A stretch of 64,000 nucleotides of DNA from Xenoacremonium recifei. Lineage: Eukaryota; Ascomycota; Sordariomycetes; Hypocreales; Nectriaceae. The stretch is taken from the NCBI GenBank assembly GCA_012184525.1, contig WOFQ01000001.1, positions 1,116,001 through 1,180,000 on the forward strand. Reading direction: 5' to 3'. The position numbers and the translations under genes were made by a program. This document shows positions 1-10,236 of this stretch, one piece after another; the first letter of the stretch is position 1; every line of letters begins with the position of its first letter. The notes beneath the pieces were generated by a model. It had not been told where the DNA came from and made no database searches. It saw nothing but the letters and a program-made list of their open reading frames with translations.

Positions 1-1
1 C

Positions 2-2204
2 TTCTTCGCTCACAGCAATTACTGCGAGTTGGCTTTGATTGAGCTTGGTGAGCGTGACGTCTTCCCGCACGTCGGCCGTAACACCAAGATCCAGCTTCAG
101 GGAGCTCGTGGCGAGGTTTATCCCATTGTTACCGGTACCTTTGGTGGTGTTGATTTCCTTCACTCCGTCACTGGAGAAGGTCAGTCACTCGATCACATTA
201 CAAATAGGAGTCAACTAATGCCCTCTAGTCTCCGACAAGCTTACTCAGAACGAGATTGAGGAACTCGAGGGCACTCTTCAGCAGGGCTCTCAGGGCGATA
301 CCAGCTTGCTCCGAGACCTCCTTGATAAGATCCCAGACGGCATCTTCGGCGGCAAGAACCAAAGTGACAAGGTTAACGAGCTCCAGGAGAATGCTAGCAG
401 TGCTCAGATGCAGAACATGTCCGTCTCGCCCCGAGAGCCGGAAGAGTTCACCGTCTATGTGCAAAATATGTTCCAACAGGTCATGCCAGCCATCGAATTC
501 CACGATGACATTATGAAGAGCATCACCAATGCCGTCGAGAAGATCCCCGTCCTTCCCAAATTGATCGAGCAGCTTGAAGAACAGCTTTCCGTCTTTGTCT
601 TCTCCGTCATCGCTCCCTTCATTGTTCCCTTGATTCACCAGATCCGCAATGAACTGAAGACCGGCTCCGATGAGATCATCGAAAGCAGCGAAAGTGCGCA
701 ACACGTCGTCTTCCACGATGATAACTCGACCGATCCTACTCACTCTATGCTCTCGAAGGATCACTTCTCCAACGTGAGTTTTCATTCCCAAAGGAATCTT
801 GAGTTTGTATTACGGGAAGTTGACCTGTGTCTAACTATGTTGTAGATCTTAAATGAGCTTGCTGGCCGATCTGCTGCTAAGATGCTTCACTGGGTCGTGC
901 CCCAACTGATGAATGCCATCGACGACGATAGTGTCGAGATCGGCCCTTTGCTGGATGGTATCATCCACGGAATTCTTCACCATCCGGCTCAGCGTGATAT
1001 GGGCCGTGGCAAGGTCCGTGAGGGCCGACAGATGTGCTTTGAGTCGGTTAAGGAGTGGTGGAACGAGATGGATGAGGATCAGCGACAGGACTATCGCCAG
1101 AAACTCACGCGTCGAGGTGTCAAGAACAGCGAGAATCACAAGGAGGGTGTTCAAGATACTGGACATGGCCACGGCTGCGCGGGTAAGCTGAAGATGCGCA
1201 AGCTCTATGGCGAACCACAGACTATGGAGGACAAGATTGCTGGTGCTGCTGCCGATGCCATCTTTTCCAGCGCTACGGGCGCCATTTCTGGCATGGTTGA
1301 GGAGAGCACTGGTTTCAAGCTCCCCTCAGGTGGCGGTTCCCAACAGCAACAACATCAACAGAAGGAAGAGGGTGGCCTGGGCGGCTTCCTCAACGCTGCA
1401 GGATCCCTTCTAGGCGGCTTCGGTGGTAACGACACTGAGAAGCAGTTCAGCAGCCGTGAAAACGAGGATGGATCCTACACTCGTACTGAGACGGAGTATG
1501 GACACTCTGGTGGTCGCTATGGTCAGGCTGAGTATAGTGAGACTCAGTACCCTAGCGGCAACACGTCCTCGGAGTACCGCCGTTACGAACAAGAAGATAG
1601 CCGAGGCGGCCGAGAGACACGTGGCTATGAGTACGAGGAGCGAACCGAGACCCGACAATCTCATGGTGGTGGCTATGAACAACGCACTGAGCGCCACGAG
1701 TACCGAGGCTCCAATGAGGAGAGCTACGGCGGTGGTGGAGGATATGGACAGCAAGAGGACGAGGGCTTCGGTCGTCATCAGGGAGGCGGTCGCGGTGGCC
1801 ACCGTGGTGGTCGCGGAGGCGGTCCTCGTGGTGGTGGTGGTCATCGTGGAGGTGGTCATCACGGAGGTGGTGGCCATCGCCGTCGTGATGATGAAGATGA
1901 AGGCGGCTTTGGAGGAGGCTACGGCGGCGGTGGTGGTGGCGGCTACCAGCAGCGCGAGGAGGGCGGTGGCTATGGTGGTGGCTACGGTGGTGGTCAGGGA
2001 GGTGGTTACGGCGGTGGCCAAGGAGGCGGTTACGGTGGTGGTTACGAACAGCGCCAGGAGGGTTATGGCGGTGGCTATGGTCGTCCAGATGAGGAAGGCG
2101 AGGGCCGCGAGAGACGCGGTTTCGCTGATGAGTATGAGAGAGGTGGTGGTGGTGGTGGTGAGGGATGGGGCGGCAATGGTTACGGCGGCGAGCGACGTTG
2201 GTAA
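2..2204 (+). CDS. het-c: Heterokaryon incompatibility protein Het-C (5' truncated by window edge)
   Basis: Het-C family glycoprotein of allorecognition (heterokaryon incompatibility) in filamentous fungi. The window opens inside the coding sequence (codons from base 2, reading FFAHSNYCELALIELGERD). I read exons 2-179, 229-773 and 846-2204. The donors GTCAGT and GTGAGT join in frame to the acceptors at 228 and 845. The joins restore the family reading VTGEVSDKLTQNE and the later DHFSNILNEL. After the conserved Het-C body, the last ~290 residues are a low-complexity tail rich in Gly, Tyr, Arg and Glu, with many GGGYGGGY-type repeats. That tail is usual for Het-C. The stop is TAA at 2202. Known: in Neurospora, alternative het-c alleles with pin-c partners trigger cell death. 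Whether this copy is allorecognition-active cannot be read here. The N-terminus and signal peptide are outside the window. Confidence 0.93.
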
Positions 2205-2382
2205 AAGGGGTTCTGCAGTGATGTAGGTGGTTTGACGCGGGAACAACATAGTCAAGCCAGGCCTTCTAGTTCTTCCTAGCTTTATGATACTCTCTTTCAT
2301 AGATATTCCCGAACACAGTGAGACCACTCCTTCGCAAAAATCATCCAGCAAACTGGCAAAAATTTAAACATGTCAAAAAGAC

Positions 2383-2387
2383 AAAAA
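2383..2387 (-). terminator. Pol III oligo-T terminator of 5S isotype 1
   Basis: Five T residues on the minus strand end the 5S gene. A second run of five T lies a few bases further downstream. Confidence 0.7.
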
Positions 2388-2505
2388 CATACAACACCAG
2401 GCATTCGCTGGTTGTCACCAACCCAGCTACTACTCTGGCGCTTCTTAGGTTGACTTATCGGGAGCAGACGGGACCGTGTTTTCTCTAAGAGCTATGGTCG
2501 TATGT
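2387..2505 (-). rRNA. 5S ribosomal RNA, isotype 1
   Basis: The minus strand reads ACATACGACCATAG... to ...GGTGTTGTATGT, 119 nt. It keeps the invariant parts of fungal 5S rRNA: the 5'/3' closing helix, the GGTCCCGTCTGCTCCCG loop region, the bulged A in helix II, and the GGTGA loop with CCAGCGAAT. A run of five T (2383-2387 on the minus strand) follows the 3' end as a Pol III terminator. Dispersed single 5S genes are normal in Pezizomycotina. It differs from the neighbouring copy at many sites, but most stem differences are compensatory, so I call it a gene rather than a decayed copy. No clear upstream TATA is visible. Confidence 0.85.
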
Positions 2506-2566
2506 GCTGGAGTGCAGAGCCTGAACGGGCTATCACGATGATTTTGTATGAGTTGCAAAAAAGAGC

Positions 2567-2571
2567 AAAAA
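2567..2571 (-). terminator. Pol III oligo-T terminator of 5S isotype 2
   Basis: Five T on the minus strand at the end of the gene, followed by a T6 run further on. Confidence 0.7.
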
Positions 2572-2689
2572 CATACAGCACCGGGTATTCGCTGGTCGTC
2601 ACCGACCCAACTACTAATCCAGCGCTCCCCCGCTTAACTTCACGGGAGCAGACGGGACCGGGTATTCTCGGGGGGCTATGGCCGTATGT
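2571..2689 (-). rRNA. 5S ribosomal RNA, isotype 2
   Basis: A second 119-nt 5S gene on the minus strand, 65 bp from the first and in the same orientation. It starts ACATACGGCCATAGCC and ends GGTGCTGTATGT, with the same conserved internal control region and helix layout. Helix II is GC-rich here (CCCCCC opposite GGGGG-A-G) where isotype 1 has an AU-rich version. An upstream TATAA at -28 to -24 and a T5 terminator fit an active Pol III gene. Confidence 0.9.
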
Positions 2690-2710
2690 ACCAGATGTTA
2701 CTGTCGGTGG

Positions 2711-2718
2711 AATTATAA
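2711..2718 (-). promoter_or_regulatory. Upstream TATA-like element of 5S isotype 2
   Basis: The minus strand carries GTTATAATT, with TATAA at about -28 to -24 relative to the 5S start. This matches the upstream TATA-like box that filamentous-fungal 5S genes use besides the internal control region. The other 5S copy has no equally good match. Confidence 0.5.
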
Positions 2719-2962
2719 CCTTAACGGAATCTCCCGAGATCAGGGGTAGCACCTCTTGATACCCCAGCCCCATGAGGCGTAAGGCGTGAGGCTCACTGAA
2801 ACACAGGTGAGGCTGATCCAATGGCAGTCACACGCTTCTGCAGGTAAGGCGCTCTATCACATCCCATCACAGCCCAGCTCAGCCCAGCCCTGTGAAAAGA
2901 TTTTACACCCCAACTCGTAGCCTCCTGTCCTCTGCATCCCACTGTCGCGTGTCCTCCCCAAA

Positions 2963-4033
2963 ATGCCATCGTCAGCGTTATCGTCGGCCATCCAATGGCT
3001 TCCTCCTATCTTCCAGCGTATGGTTCGCCCTCCTGCCCGCACCGGTCTTCTCTCGCTGCCGCCCGAGATCCTTGACCTGATCGCCTCGCATCTGAGCAAG
3101 CCGTCTGTCATTCTGCTGTCGCTTACTTGTCGGAGCCTGCTCTCCATGTACTGCAATGGAGCGAAGCACTTGAACAAGGATGAGAAGATTGAGCTGTTGC
3201 AGCAGCTGGAGAAGATGGTACCCAGGCGATATGTCTGTCACCTCTGCGTCAGGCTTCATGTCTGGAACCCAGCACAGTTTGCGAATGGACGGGATCACAG
3301 GGGTGATATAATCGCAGATCTCATGAATTCCTTGTATAGGCGGACTTGCAAGACAGAGTTCGTGTTCTGTCGGTTTTACGCCTACACGTATCGTATCCCC
3401 TACCACTGCGCACGCCTCGTCATGAACGCCCACTTCTACGGCCCTGAGCATGGAATCTCGCTGAAGAAGCTGGACGAACGCAAATCTCAGGTGTTCAATC
3501 ATGGGCTCACAATCGACTATGTCTGGCAAGCCCGCATCATTGACGACCAACTAATGCTCTCGTCGCGAGTCACCATCGTCCAGGCTCAGGCGGACCGCAA
3601 GACGCTCAAGCGATGCATCGACCGCCACGTCCGCGAGATCTGCCGTCACACCATGGCATTGCCGCCACCCGTCTCTCTCCTCGACCTCGCAATGACGAGC
3701 ACTCCGCCGGACGACTTTGGGGGCTATAAGGCGTGTCTCCGGTCCTGCACTCGGTGCATGACGGACTACACTCTCGACATGAAGCGGCACAGCGAGCCAA
3801 AGGGTTGGGTCATTAAGATGGTCACATACCTGCGGCTTGGGCCAGTTCGGTCGCCGTTGGACTGGGATTGGCTTACCATGACCAATGCTAGCGGGAGGCA
3901 GGAGGGCAGAGCGACGCATCCGTTGGGAGGTCCTCCAGGGATTGTCAGGCATGCTTGGAGTAAAGGAGACAGGACGGTCTTGAAACCTGAAGGAGAATGG
4001 GTTGGGGAGCGGGCAATTATACCGGCGTTTTAG
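2963..4033 (+). CDS. F-box domain protein
   Basis: Single-exon protein of 356 residues. Near residues 30-60 it reads LSLPPEILDLIASHL...LLSLTCRSLL, a clear F-box, the Skp1-binding module of SCF ubiquitin ligases. The rest has no recognisable WD40 or LRR repeats. It is basic and contains scattered Cys pairs (CHLCVRLH at ~90, CLRSCTRC at ~265), as in the large family of fungus-specific F-box proteins of unknown substrate. The start is the first Met after an in-frame stop. An in-frame Met at about residue 20 is an alternative start. The role in ubiquitination is inferred from the F-box only. Confidence 0.82.
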   Translation: MPSSALSSAIQWLPPIFQRMVRPPARTGLLSLPPEILDLIASHLSKPSVILLSLTCRSLLSMYCNGAKHLNKDEKIELLQQLEKMVPRRYVCHLCVRLHVWNPAQFANGRDHRGDIIADLMNSLYRRTCKTEFVFCRFYAYTYRIPYHCARLVMNAHFYGPEHGISLKKLDERKSQVFNHGLTIDYVWQARIIDDQLMLSSRVTIVQAQADRKTLKRCIDRHVREICRHTMALPPPVSLLDLAMTSTPPDDFGGYKACLRSCTRCMTDYTLDMKRHSEPKGWVIKMVTYLRLGPVRSPLDWDWLTMTNASGRQEGRATHPLGGPPGIVRHAWSKGDRTVLKPEGEWVGERAIIPAF

Positions 4034-7000
4034 TTAGCCACTCGTGCTTTGCGGTACAACTGTTTTGCGAGCTTATAGGGAGTTTGATGGTGCTTTTGGT
4101 AATACATAGGGCTATATAATTTAGTGGGCAGTTTTAAAACAAGGCCATGACGATCGTTCATAAGCAGTCAACTACCTAGGTGAGTTTCTTCATGCAATGA
4201 TACATAGTCGAATGTCCTCCTAAGTACATCTACAGTACGAAGGCGATGGAATCAGATATCTCCGGGGATCTTCGTACCCTGTGAGTGTTGTTATATATGG
4301 CAGAACTAACTAGCTTGCTGATAATCGGTTCACGTTTCAGTTCAGAGTCGCATGCCGAATATAACTGGCCCTGCTTCCTATAGCGACCAGTGTACTTGTA
4401 TATGGTTACCGAACGGGTCCTATTCGGCTATCGTGGCTTCTAATCTCCCATTTGGGGATAAGCATGTAATCGAACGACAGCCTATAGGATTGAGATCCTT
4501 CATGGCGACTTCTAGGTCTATACCGCCTATAGACAATGGGCATCAGCCTACGTGTGGTGTATTAGCGGCTCCCGAATCACGGAGCCGTCTTGGCGACCAG
4601 GCACAACCCTCGCCAAGAATGCCGGAACGCAGACCGCATGGTGGTGACATTCCAGCCGTTCCGAGCCAGAGGGGCCCAGAGTTTTGGGGCTGTGATGTGG
4701 CTGGAGGACCCTGTGATATCACCATGACGGATGGTTGAGCCCTACGATGTCGATCACGCTGGGGCCAGGGAGCGCACAAATGATAAGAAGGGAGAGAGAC
4801 TTTCACACGTTCCGTTTGAAGGAAACGTTTCAGTTCAGGGCCTGCGACGCTGCGCCACGTGTAGTTCGGCAGTCGGTGTGCTTGAACAAACCTGTTCAGC
4901 CAGAGAGTTTTATGGCGTTTTGTAGAGGCGCGCTCGGTTTACCCCAAACGGCGCCGTCTCATCCGGGGGCAATTGAGTTTCTGCACGGAAGAAGTCTATG
5001 TGTATCGGTCGCGTCCAATTGTAGAGCCGGGCCATTCGTTCTCGAAGGTTGTTGCTGCTAAGTCTCAAGTGTTTCAGGTTGTTGAAAGGCTAGAGAAACG
5101 TTCCTGTTTCAAGCCCAGGCTGCTCCGCGAGACGCACGCGGTCGTTGGCGTTCGTCAATGATCGATTCTCGGCGCTCGTTTGCCCTGGGCTTTATCAACG
5201 TAGGAATCGTTTCGCGGCTGTGCAAGTGCGCTGCCGATCTCATATGGCCATCTTTCGTCGTATCCAGCAGTCGAATACGAAGCTCAAATTGCGTGTTCTT
5301 TTTGGGAGCTCAGTGCGAGCACCACGGACGCGCTCAAGCGTGCCCAATCGCGGGGAAATATGAGCCGGTGCAGATCGAGACAGCAGGGGTGTTATTTTCT
5401 TTTGGGGGCGACGGCCTGGACGGGGGTCAAGGATGCTTTCTGCTTTGCCTTATGGAGAAAGAGCTTTGTTTCGTGCCATCCACCCTTGAAACAGAAGAGC
5501 AGTGACGAGATTGTCATCAGCATGGATCACCCTCTCGGAGGCTGCGATTATCCATCCCCAGTTACGGTTTGACTCGGGCATCCTCAGCCCCGTCTTAGCG
5601 CCATGATCAACCTGGGGGTCCAGTTCAGTGCTAAATTTGCCGGCAAGGGGGAGTTTGGTTCGACGCAAATCCGTGACAGGGTTGAGACGGTGACGCGCGA
5701 TGGACAGGGCCCCTTGTTGCGCGTCGAGCTAGGCGGGACATGCAGCCCGAGCATGCGCTTTTCTGCCATGCTATCGCCGGCCAGATGCGGATGTTTTGCT
5801 GGATAATAGGGGGCCAACAACGGAGTTCTGGTTGTTGCAGGGTTCTTCGGATTTACGGAGTATGTATGCAGGCGCTTGATGGAAAGGTCCGACTGTGATT
5901 GAAATAACCGACTCGGTACGGACTAATATTTTCATGATGGCTAAGGCTTTAACTAGGGATGATGAAAGAAGTAGGGAGTTGCAGTGGTAGATATCTTCCC
6001 AAGGCGGACCCGTAAGGCAGATAACAATATGGTGCGTGTCTGGATATTAAATGGCAATTGGCGCCCATCGATCCTTCCTCGGATTGTCCCAGTGGTTGGT
6101 GAATTGTACTGTTACGTAGAGTTCTGCGCTTCCTCGCGGATCATCGAGGTCACTCTACCCTATACGAACACCAGCAAGAACCACGACGGAAGGGAAGGAA
6201 GGACGGGGACTTTGAAATAGCACCTACCTTGTTATCTAAGATGATAGAATAAACCTCATGTCACCCTACGGACTATCGCGGGACCGATTTCTCCTCTTTG
6301 TCAAAGCGAGAGCGAGGTCACTGAGAACCAACGACGAAGCATCAATTCAGGCTATTCTGTCAACACTCTACGAGCTGCTTTTCTACTGACAACTGGTCAT
6401 ACTGGCACTGCGTTGCACAGCAATCAACATCCTCTCTATCGATATCGCACAAGTGCAACTCGGACGACTATAACTCGATCATTCTACTCTTTGTTCCGTC
6501 CAAACGCCGCTGAATATCCGTCGGGTTCGTCTCGTCGCCCGGCCTGAACCGACGAATTGGCGCGACTGGCCCTGTCACTGCTCCGAAGATTCCGGCCGAG
6601 CCCCCCGTCTTGGCGAGGGCCGAACTGCCAGGGCCTGCTTGCTTGTCACTGTCTTTCCACCTCGCTGCTTGCCTGAACGCCCTCGAATCGGACTCGAGCG
6701 AATAACGAGGCTGCTGTTCGTTTGCAACGGGCATCGACACCCTCCTGTCTCAAGCTCCGTTGCACCCGCTAACGGTGCCTGATTGCCGGATAGCCCCAAA
6801 CCTTCTGGCTTCTGGCCCGCTGGCGATGCGCCTCGCCGCCTCCGAATAGGCGCCTCTCCCTCTGCTGGGCGACCCAAGGACTCCTCCCTCTCCACGCCGC
6901 GGTCTCCTTGCGCTCGCTCACTCCACCCTGACCCTGCCAGGCTAGCTGGAGCCCTCTCAGGCTGGCTGTCGGACTCCAGGAGCAGCCAAGCGCCCGGGCC

Positions 7001-7192
7001 AGTTTCTTCCTGGCTGGGCTGCCCACCACTCCCTCTCACTTCTCCCCCGAAAGTGACGGTCCGCTCGCATCGCCCGTCGATTCAAGTCAATTCAGCTTCG
7101 ACGCCGACGACACTCTGGTTGTTTCCTGGCCTGCTTCCTGGCTGCACGCGGTCAGCGCCAGTCGTACCATGCCGACCATTCCATGATTGAAC
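4034..7192 (+). other. Gene-poor intergenic stretch, 3.1 kb
   Basis: No frame reads as a known family. The ORFs here are short, use unrelated frames and show no conserved motif. The last ~700 bases are C-rich and pyrimidine-rich and probably hold the 5' UTR and promoter of the RING gene. No tRNA, terminal inverted repeat or long direct repeat was visible by eye. Confidence 0.5.
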
Positions 7193-7579
7193 ATGTTTGG
7201 AAAGAATGTGTAAGTTTCCCGCTCAGCGCCCCTGTCCTGCCCGTGGCAGTTCCCGTCCTTCTCTTCCGAATCTTGGGGTTCAGGCCAAGAGCCTCCCAAT
7301 CGTCCCCGGTCTTGGCATCCCAAACTGACGTGCACCAGCGCTCACCGAGATTCGAAATGTCGTGTATGTTCTTCCACGTTCCCTTGTACCTCTGTCTCTG
7401 GCCCGGCAATGTGCTGGCCTCGCCCTCGCGAACGTCGATGTGTCTCTGACACCCCGCCCGCAACCTCCGCGTGGGTCGGATTGACCTCATTCCCTCGTCC
7501 TCCCGTCGCCCTCAACGGCCTCACCCTGTTGTCGCACGTTCTGAGCAGCCCACTGATGTTGGTACAGCCTCCTCTTCAG

Positions 7580-9472
7580 CAACCCGGTATGGAGCGGCGC
7601 CAGTACGGTCCCGTCGACGATCATTCGAAACATCACAGCCTTGTCGGTATGTCGCAGCCTCAGATGCATATCGCCTGGCGCTGCTGGTCTTGAGTTCTTT
7701 GTGACCTGACTGCTGACGTTGCGCAATGCAGAGCCAAATAGCCTACGAAGAGCGCATCGTGCAAAACATCACCACGTTGACGACTACCAATGCCGACACG
7801 CTCGACGGCGTGATACAAGGCCTTCTCTACGTACCCGAGATCGAGGACGCCGGCTGCAACGCCCAGCAATATGACTTCATTCCGAAAAACGTCACGCACC
7901 GAGAAAATCTCCCACCCACCAACTATAACCTCATTGCTATCGCTCCCTGGTTTAGCATCGAATGCACCCAGGCTTACCTCGCCTCTGCGCGTCTCGACCC
8001 CATTCGCGCCTTCGTCTTCTACAAACCAAACAACTCATCCAACAAACCCCAAGATGTGAACTCTCCGGTGTGGGACTTGGAGGACAATAATGCCTGGAGG
8101 AAACAGAACAAGTACCCCATCTTTGCTGTGTCAGGTATGGAGGGGCAGAAGATCATGACCCAGCTCAGCCTTTATTCCGGAGACATCGACCAGATACCTC
8201 ATGGCGACGAGATCAATGCTCTTTATGGTCCTAACCCGAAGGATTATGTGAGGATATGGACTGAGCTTAATCTGAACGATGATACGGATATTCCAGCTCT
8301 CTGGGCCTTCTTTCTCATCATTATTGGGGCGCTGCTCCTGATCATCACCGCGGTTTCCGGCACCATGCATCTTATCCAGCGAGGTCGTCGGAAGTCGTTA
8401 AAACGCCGAGTCGAGTCTGGCGAAGTCGATCTCGAAGCCATGGGCATTAAACGCTTGACTGTCCCCGAAGATCATGTCAAGTCTTTCCCCCTATTCACAT
8501 ATAACGCTGAGCCCGCGGCCATGAGCGCTCCAACGACACCGAGTACCGCAGGTCCTCTCTCACCACGACCGGGCCGACGAAGCAGTCGCCGACTCGATCA
8601 ACGAAGTGTTGTGTCAACCGCTAGTATCCGAAGCAAACGATCCAGCCTCGGAGGCACTGGCGACACAACCGCCACCAACGACCAACCTACATGTCAAATC
8701 TGCTTATGCAACTTTGAACACAGGATCACCATTATCCGCGAGCTTCCCTGCGGTCACATCTTCCACCCCGAGTGTATAGATGAATTCCTTACCAAGAACA
8801 GCTCGCTTTGCCCGTTGTGCAAACATTGTATGCTACCAGCTGGCTACAGTCCTAAGATCACCAACGGCATGGTTCGCCGAGAACGAGCCCTACGCAAACT
8901 GCGAGAGCGGGTTGACCTCGACGACTTGTCATTGGAATCAGGCGAGACAAAGACGAAATTCTGGGGAAAGAGGCTATTCCGCACTCACTCGAGTTCTCCT
9001 CCGCCTACGGCGACTGTTCCTCTTACAACTGTTCCCGCGCCGAAACGAAGGCGGTCACCCAGTGATGGCTCTGCGCTTGACTCGGAGAGCCAGACCAGCG
9101 TGTTAGCTCCATCCACTCTAGGACCGGACAATGAAGCTCAAACAACAAGGTCACCGCCGCCGGCAACGTCACGAGCGCCTCGGCCGCGCCGAATTCGACC
9201 TCATGCACTAAACCTCCTACCAACGCAGCCGGAGGACTCTGAGCTACCGGCAACGATTGCACCTGCGGCTCCACCTGGGCGGAAAAGCCCGTCGTCTTTT
9301 GCACGAGAGAGGATGCGTCAGATCGCCGCGAGGAACGCGCCTTTTGACGATCCTGATCATCCACGTGCAAAATGTGAGTTTGAAATGAGACAATAGACCC
9401 TTTGAGACCTTGCCACTGACTATTCTTATAGGGCGACGTGTACTTCTCAAAGTCTTTCCAGGATATTTATGA
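7580..9472 (+). CDS. PA/TM/RING-type membrane E3 ubiquitin ligase (5' exon uncertain)
   Basis: Exons 7580-7646, 7732-9373 and 9432-9472. They join with donors GTATGT and GTGAGT and end in AKWRRVLLKVFPGYL then TGA. The lumenal N-terminal part has Asn-glycosylation sites and resembles a protease-associated-like domain. One TM segment follows (ALWAFFLIIIGALLLIITAV, about residue 200). A C3H2C3 RING-H2 begins CQICLCNFEHRI and continues HIFHPECIDEF, then CPLCKHC. A Ser/Pro-rich tail closes the protein. This order matches PA-TM-RING ubiquitin ligases of endomembranes. The first exon is not solved. An ATG at 7193 with the 17-nt exon 7193-7209 (donor GTAAGT) would join in phase to 7580, but it gives no signal peptide, so an extra exon between 7210 and 7579 is likely. 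Confidence 0.8.
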
Positions 9473-10236
9473 CACAGGCTGCGATTTGACTGATCGGTAT
9501 GGGATGGATTTTCACAACATCCACTATCTAAAAAGAGGCATGACATTGGCGTTTCAGGGTTACGGTTGGACATGAGATTTAGGGCTTCAGCTATTTTCGC
9601 CCGCATAGGGCCTTTGTTTACGACTTCTCTCATGATACAGCTTTGAGGGGCTCACGGGTTTTGGTACACCCGTGATTTGGCGCAACAGGTTTTGATTTTG
9701 GGTAACTATGGGCAAGGGAACTCAACGGCCGAGCAGCGGGCAGGGAGGCGGCTTTGGATATTTATTTTTCGGTGTCCAGGGACGGCCTCATGTTAGGGAT
9801 AAGGAGGGTTCGGACTGCATCAGGATCGTGTGTATACCATTGGCGTTGGAGGCTTCATTAACTTAGCGGAAGTGCCCTGAACAGGGAGCGAGGACGCTGG
9901 ATTTCTCGACGAAGAACTCTGCTGTTGCAGATATCGACAATACCTACCGTGTTTGAAAGTATATGGGCTGTGAATGTTCTGAATGTACAAATGCGGACAT
10001 GCTTCTAGACGTAATTATTGGTAATTTAGAGCTAAGATGTATATATTGTGGCAGTCAACTGATTTGCAGACGCCAAATATGACAGACAAACCAAGTCGTC
10101 TTTTCACTAATCCAAATCATATCTCATCCATATTTCATGTCCAAAAATCAATATCTGGTATCAATCAGAACGCCAGACCCTAAAGCCAAAACCCCAAAAT
10201 CTATAATCCAAAAAACACAGACATATTCAACGTGGT
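9473..10236. other. Convergent 3' intergenic region
   Basis: Space between two convergent genes. It is AT-richer than the coding sequence and consistent with two 3' UTRs. No ORF worth calling. Confidence 0.5.

Noticed and set aside
1410..2351. 313-codon open frame on the minus strand
   Set aside because: It is the antisense of the Gly-rich Het-C tail and reads only Thr/Ala/Val repeats, a shadow of the repeat codons.
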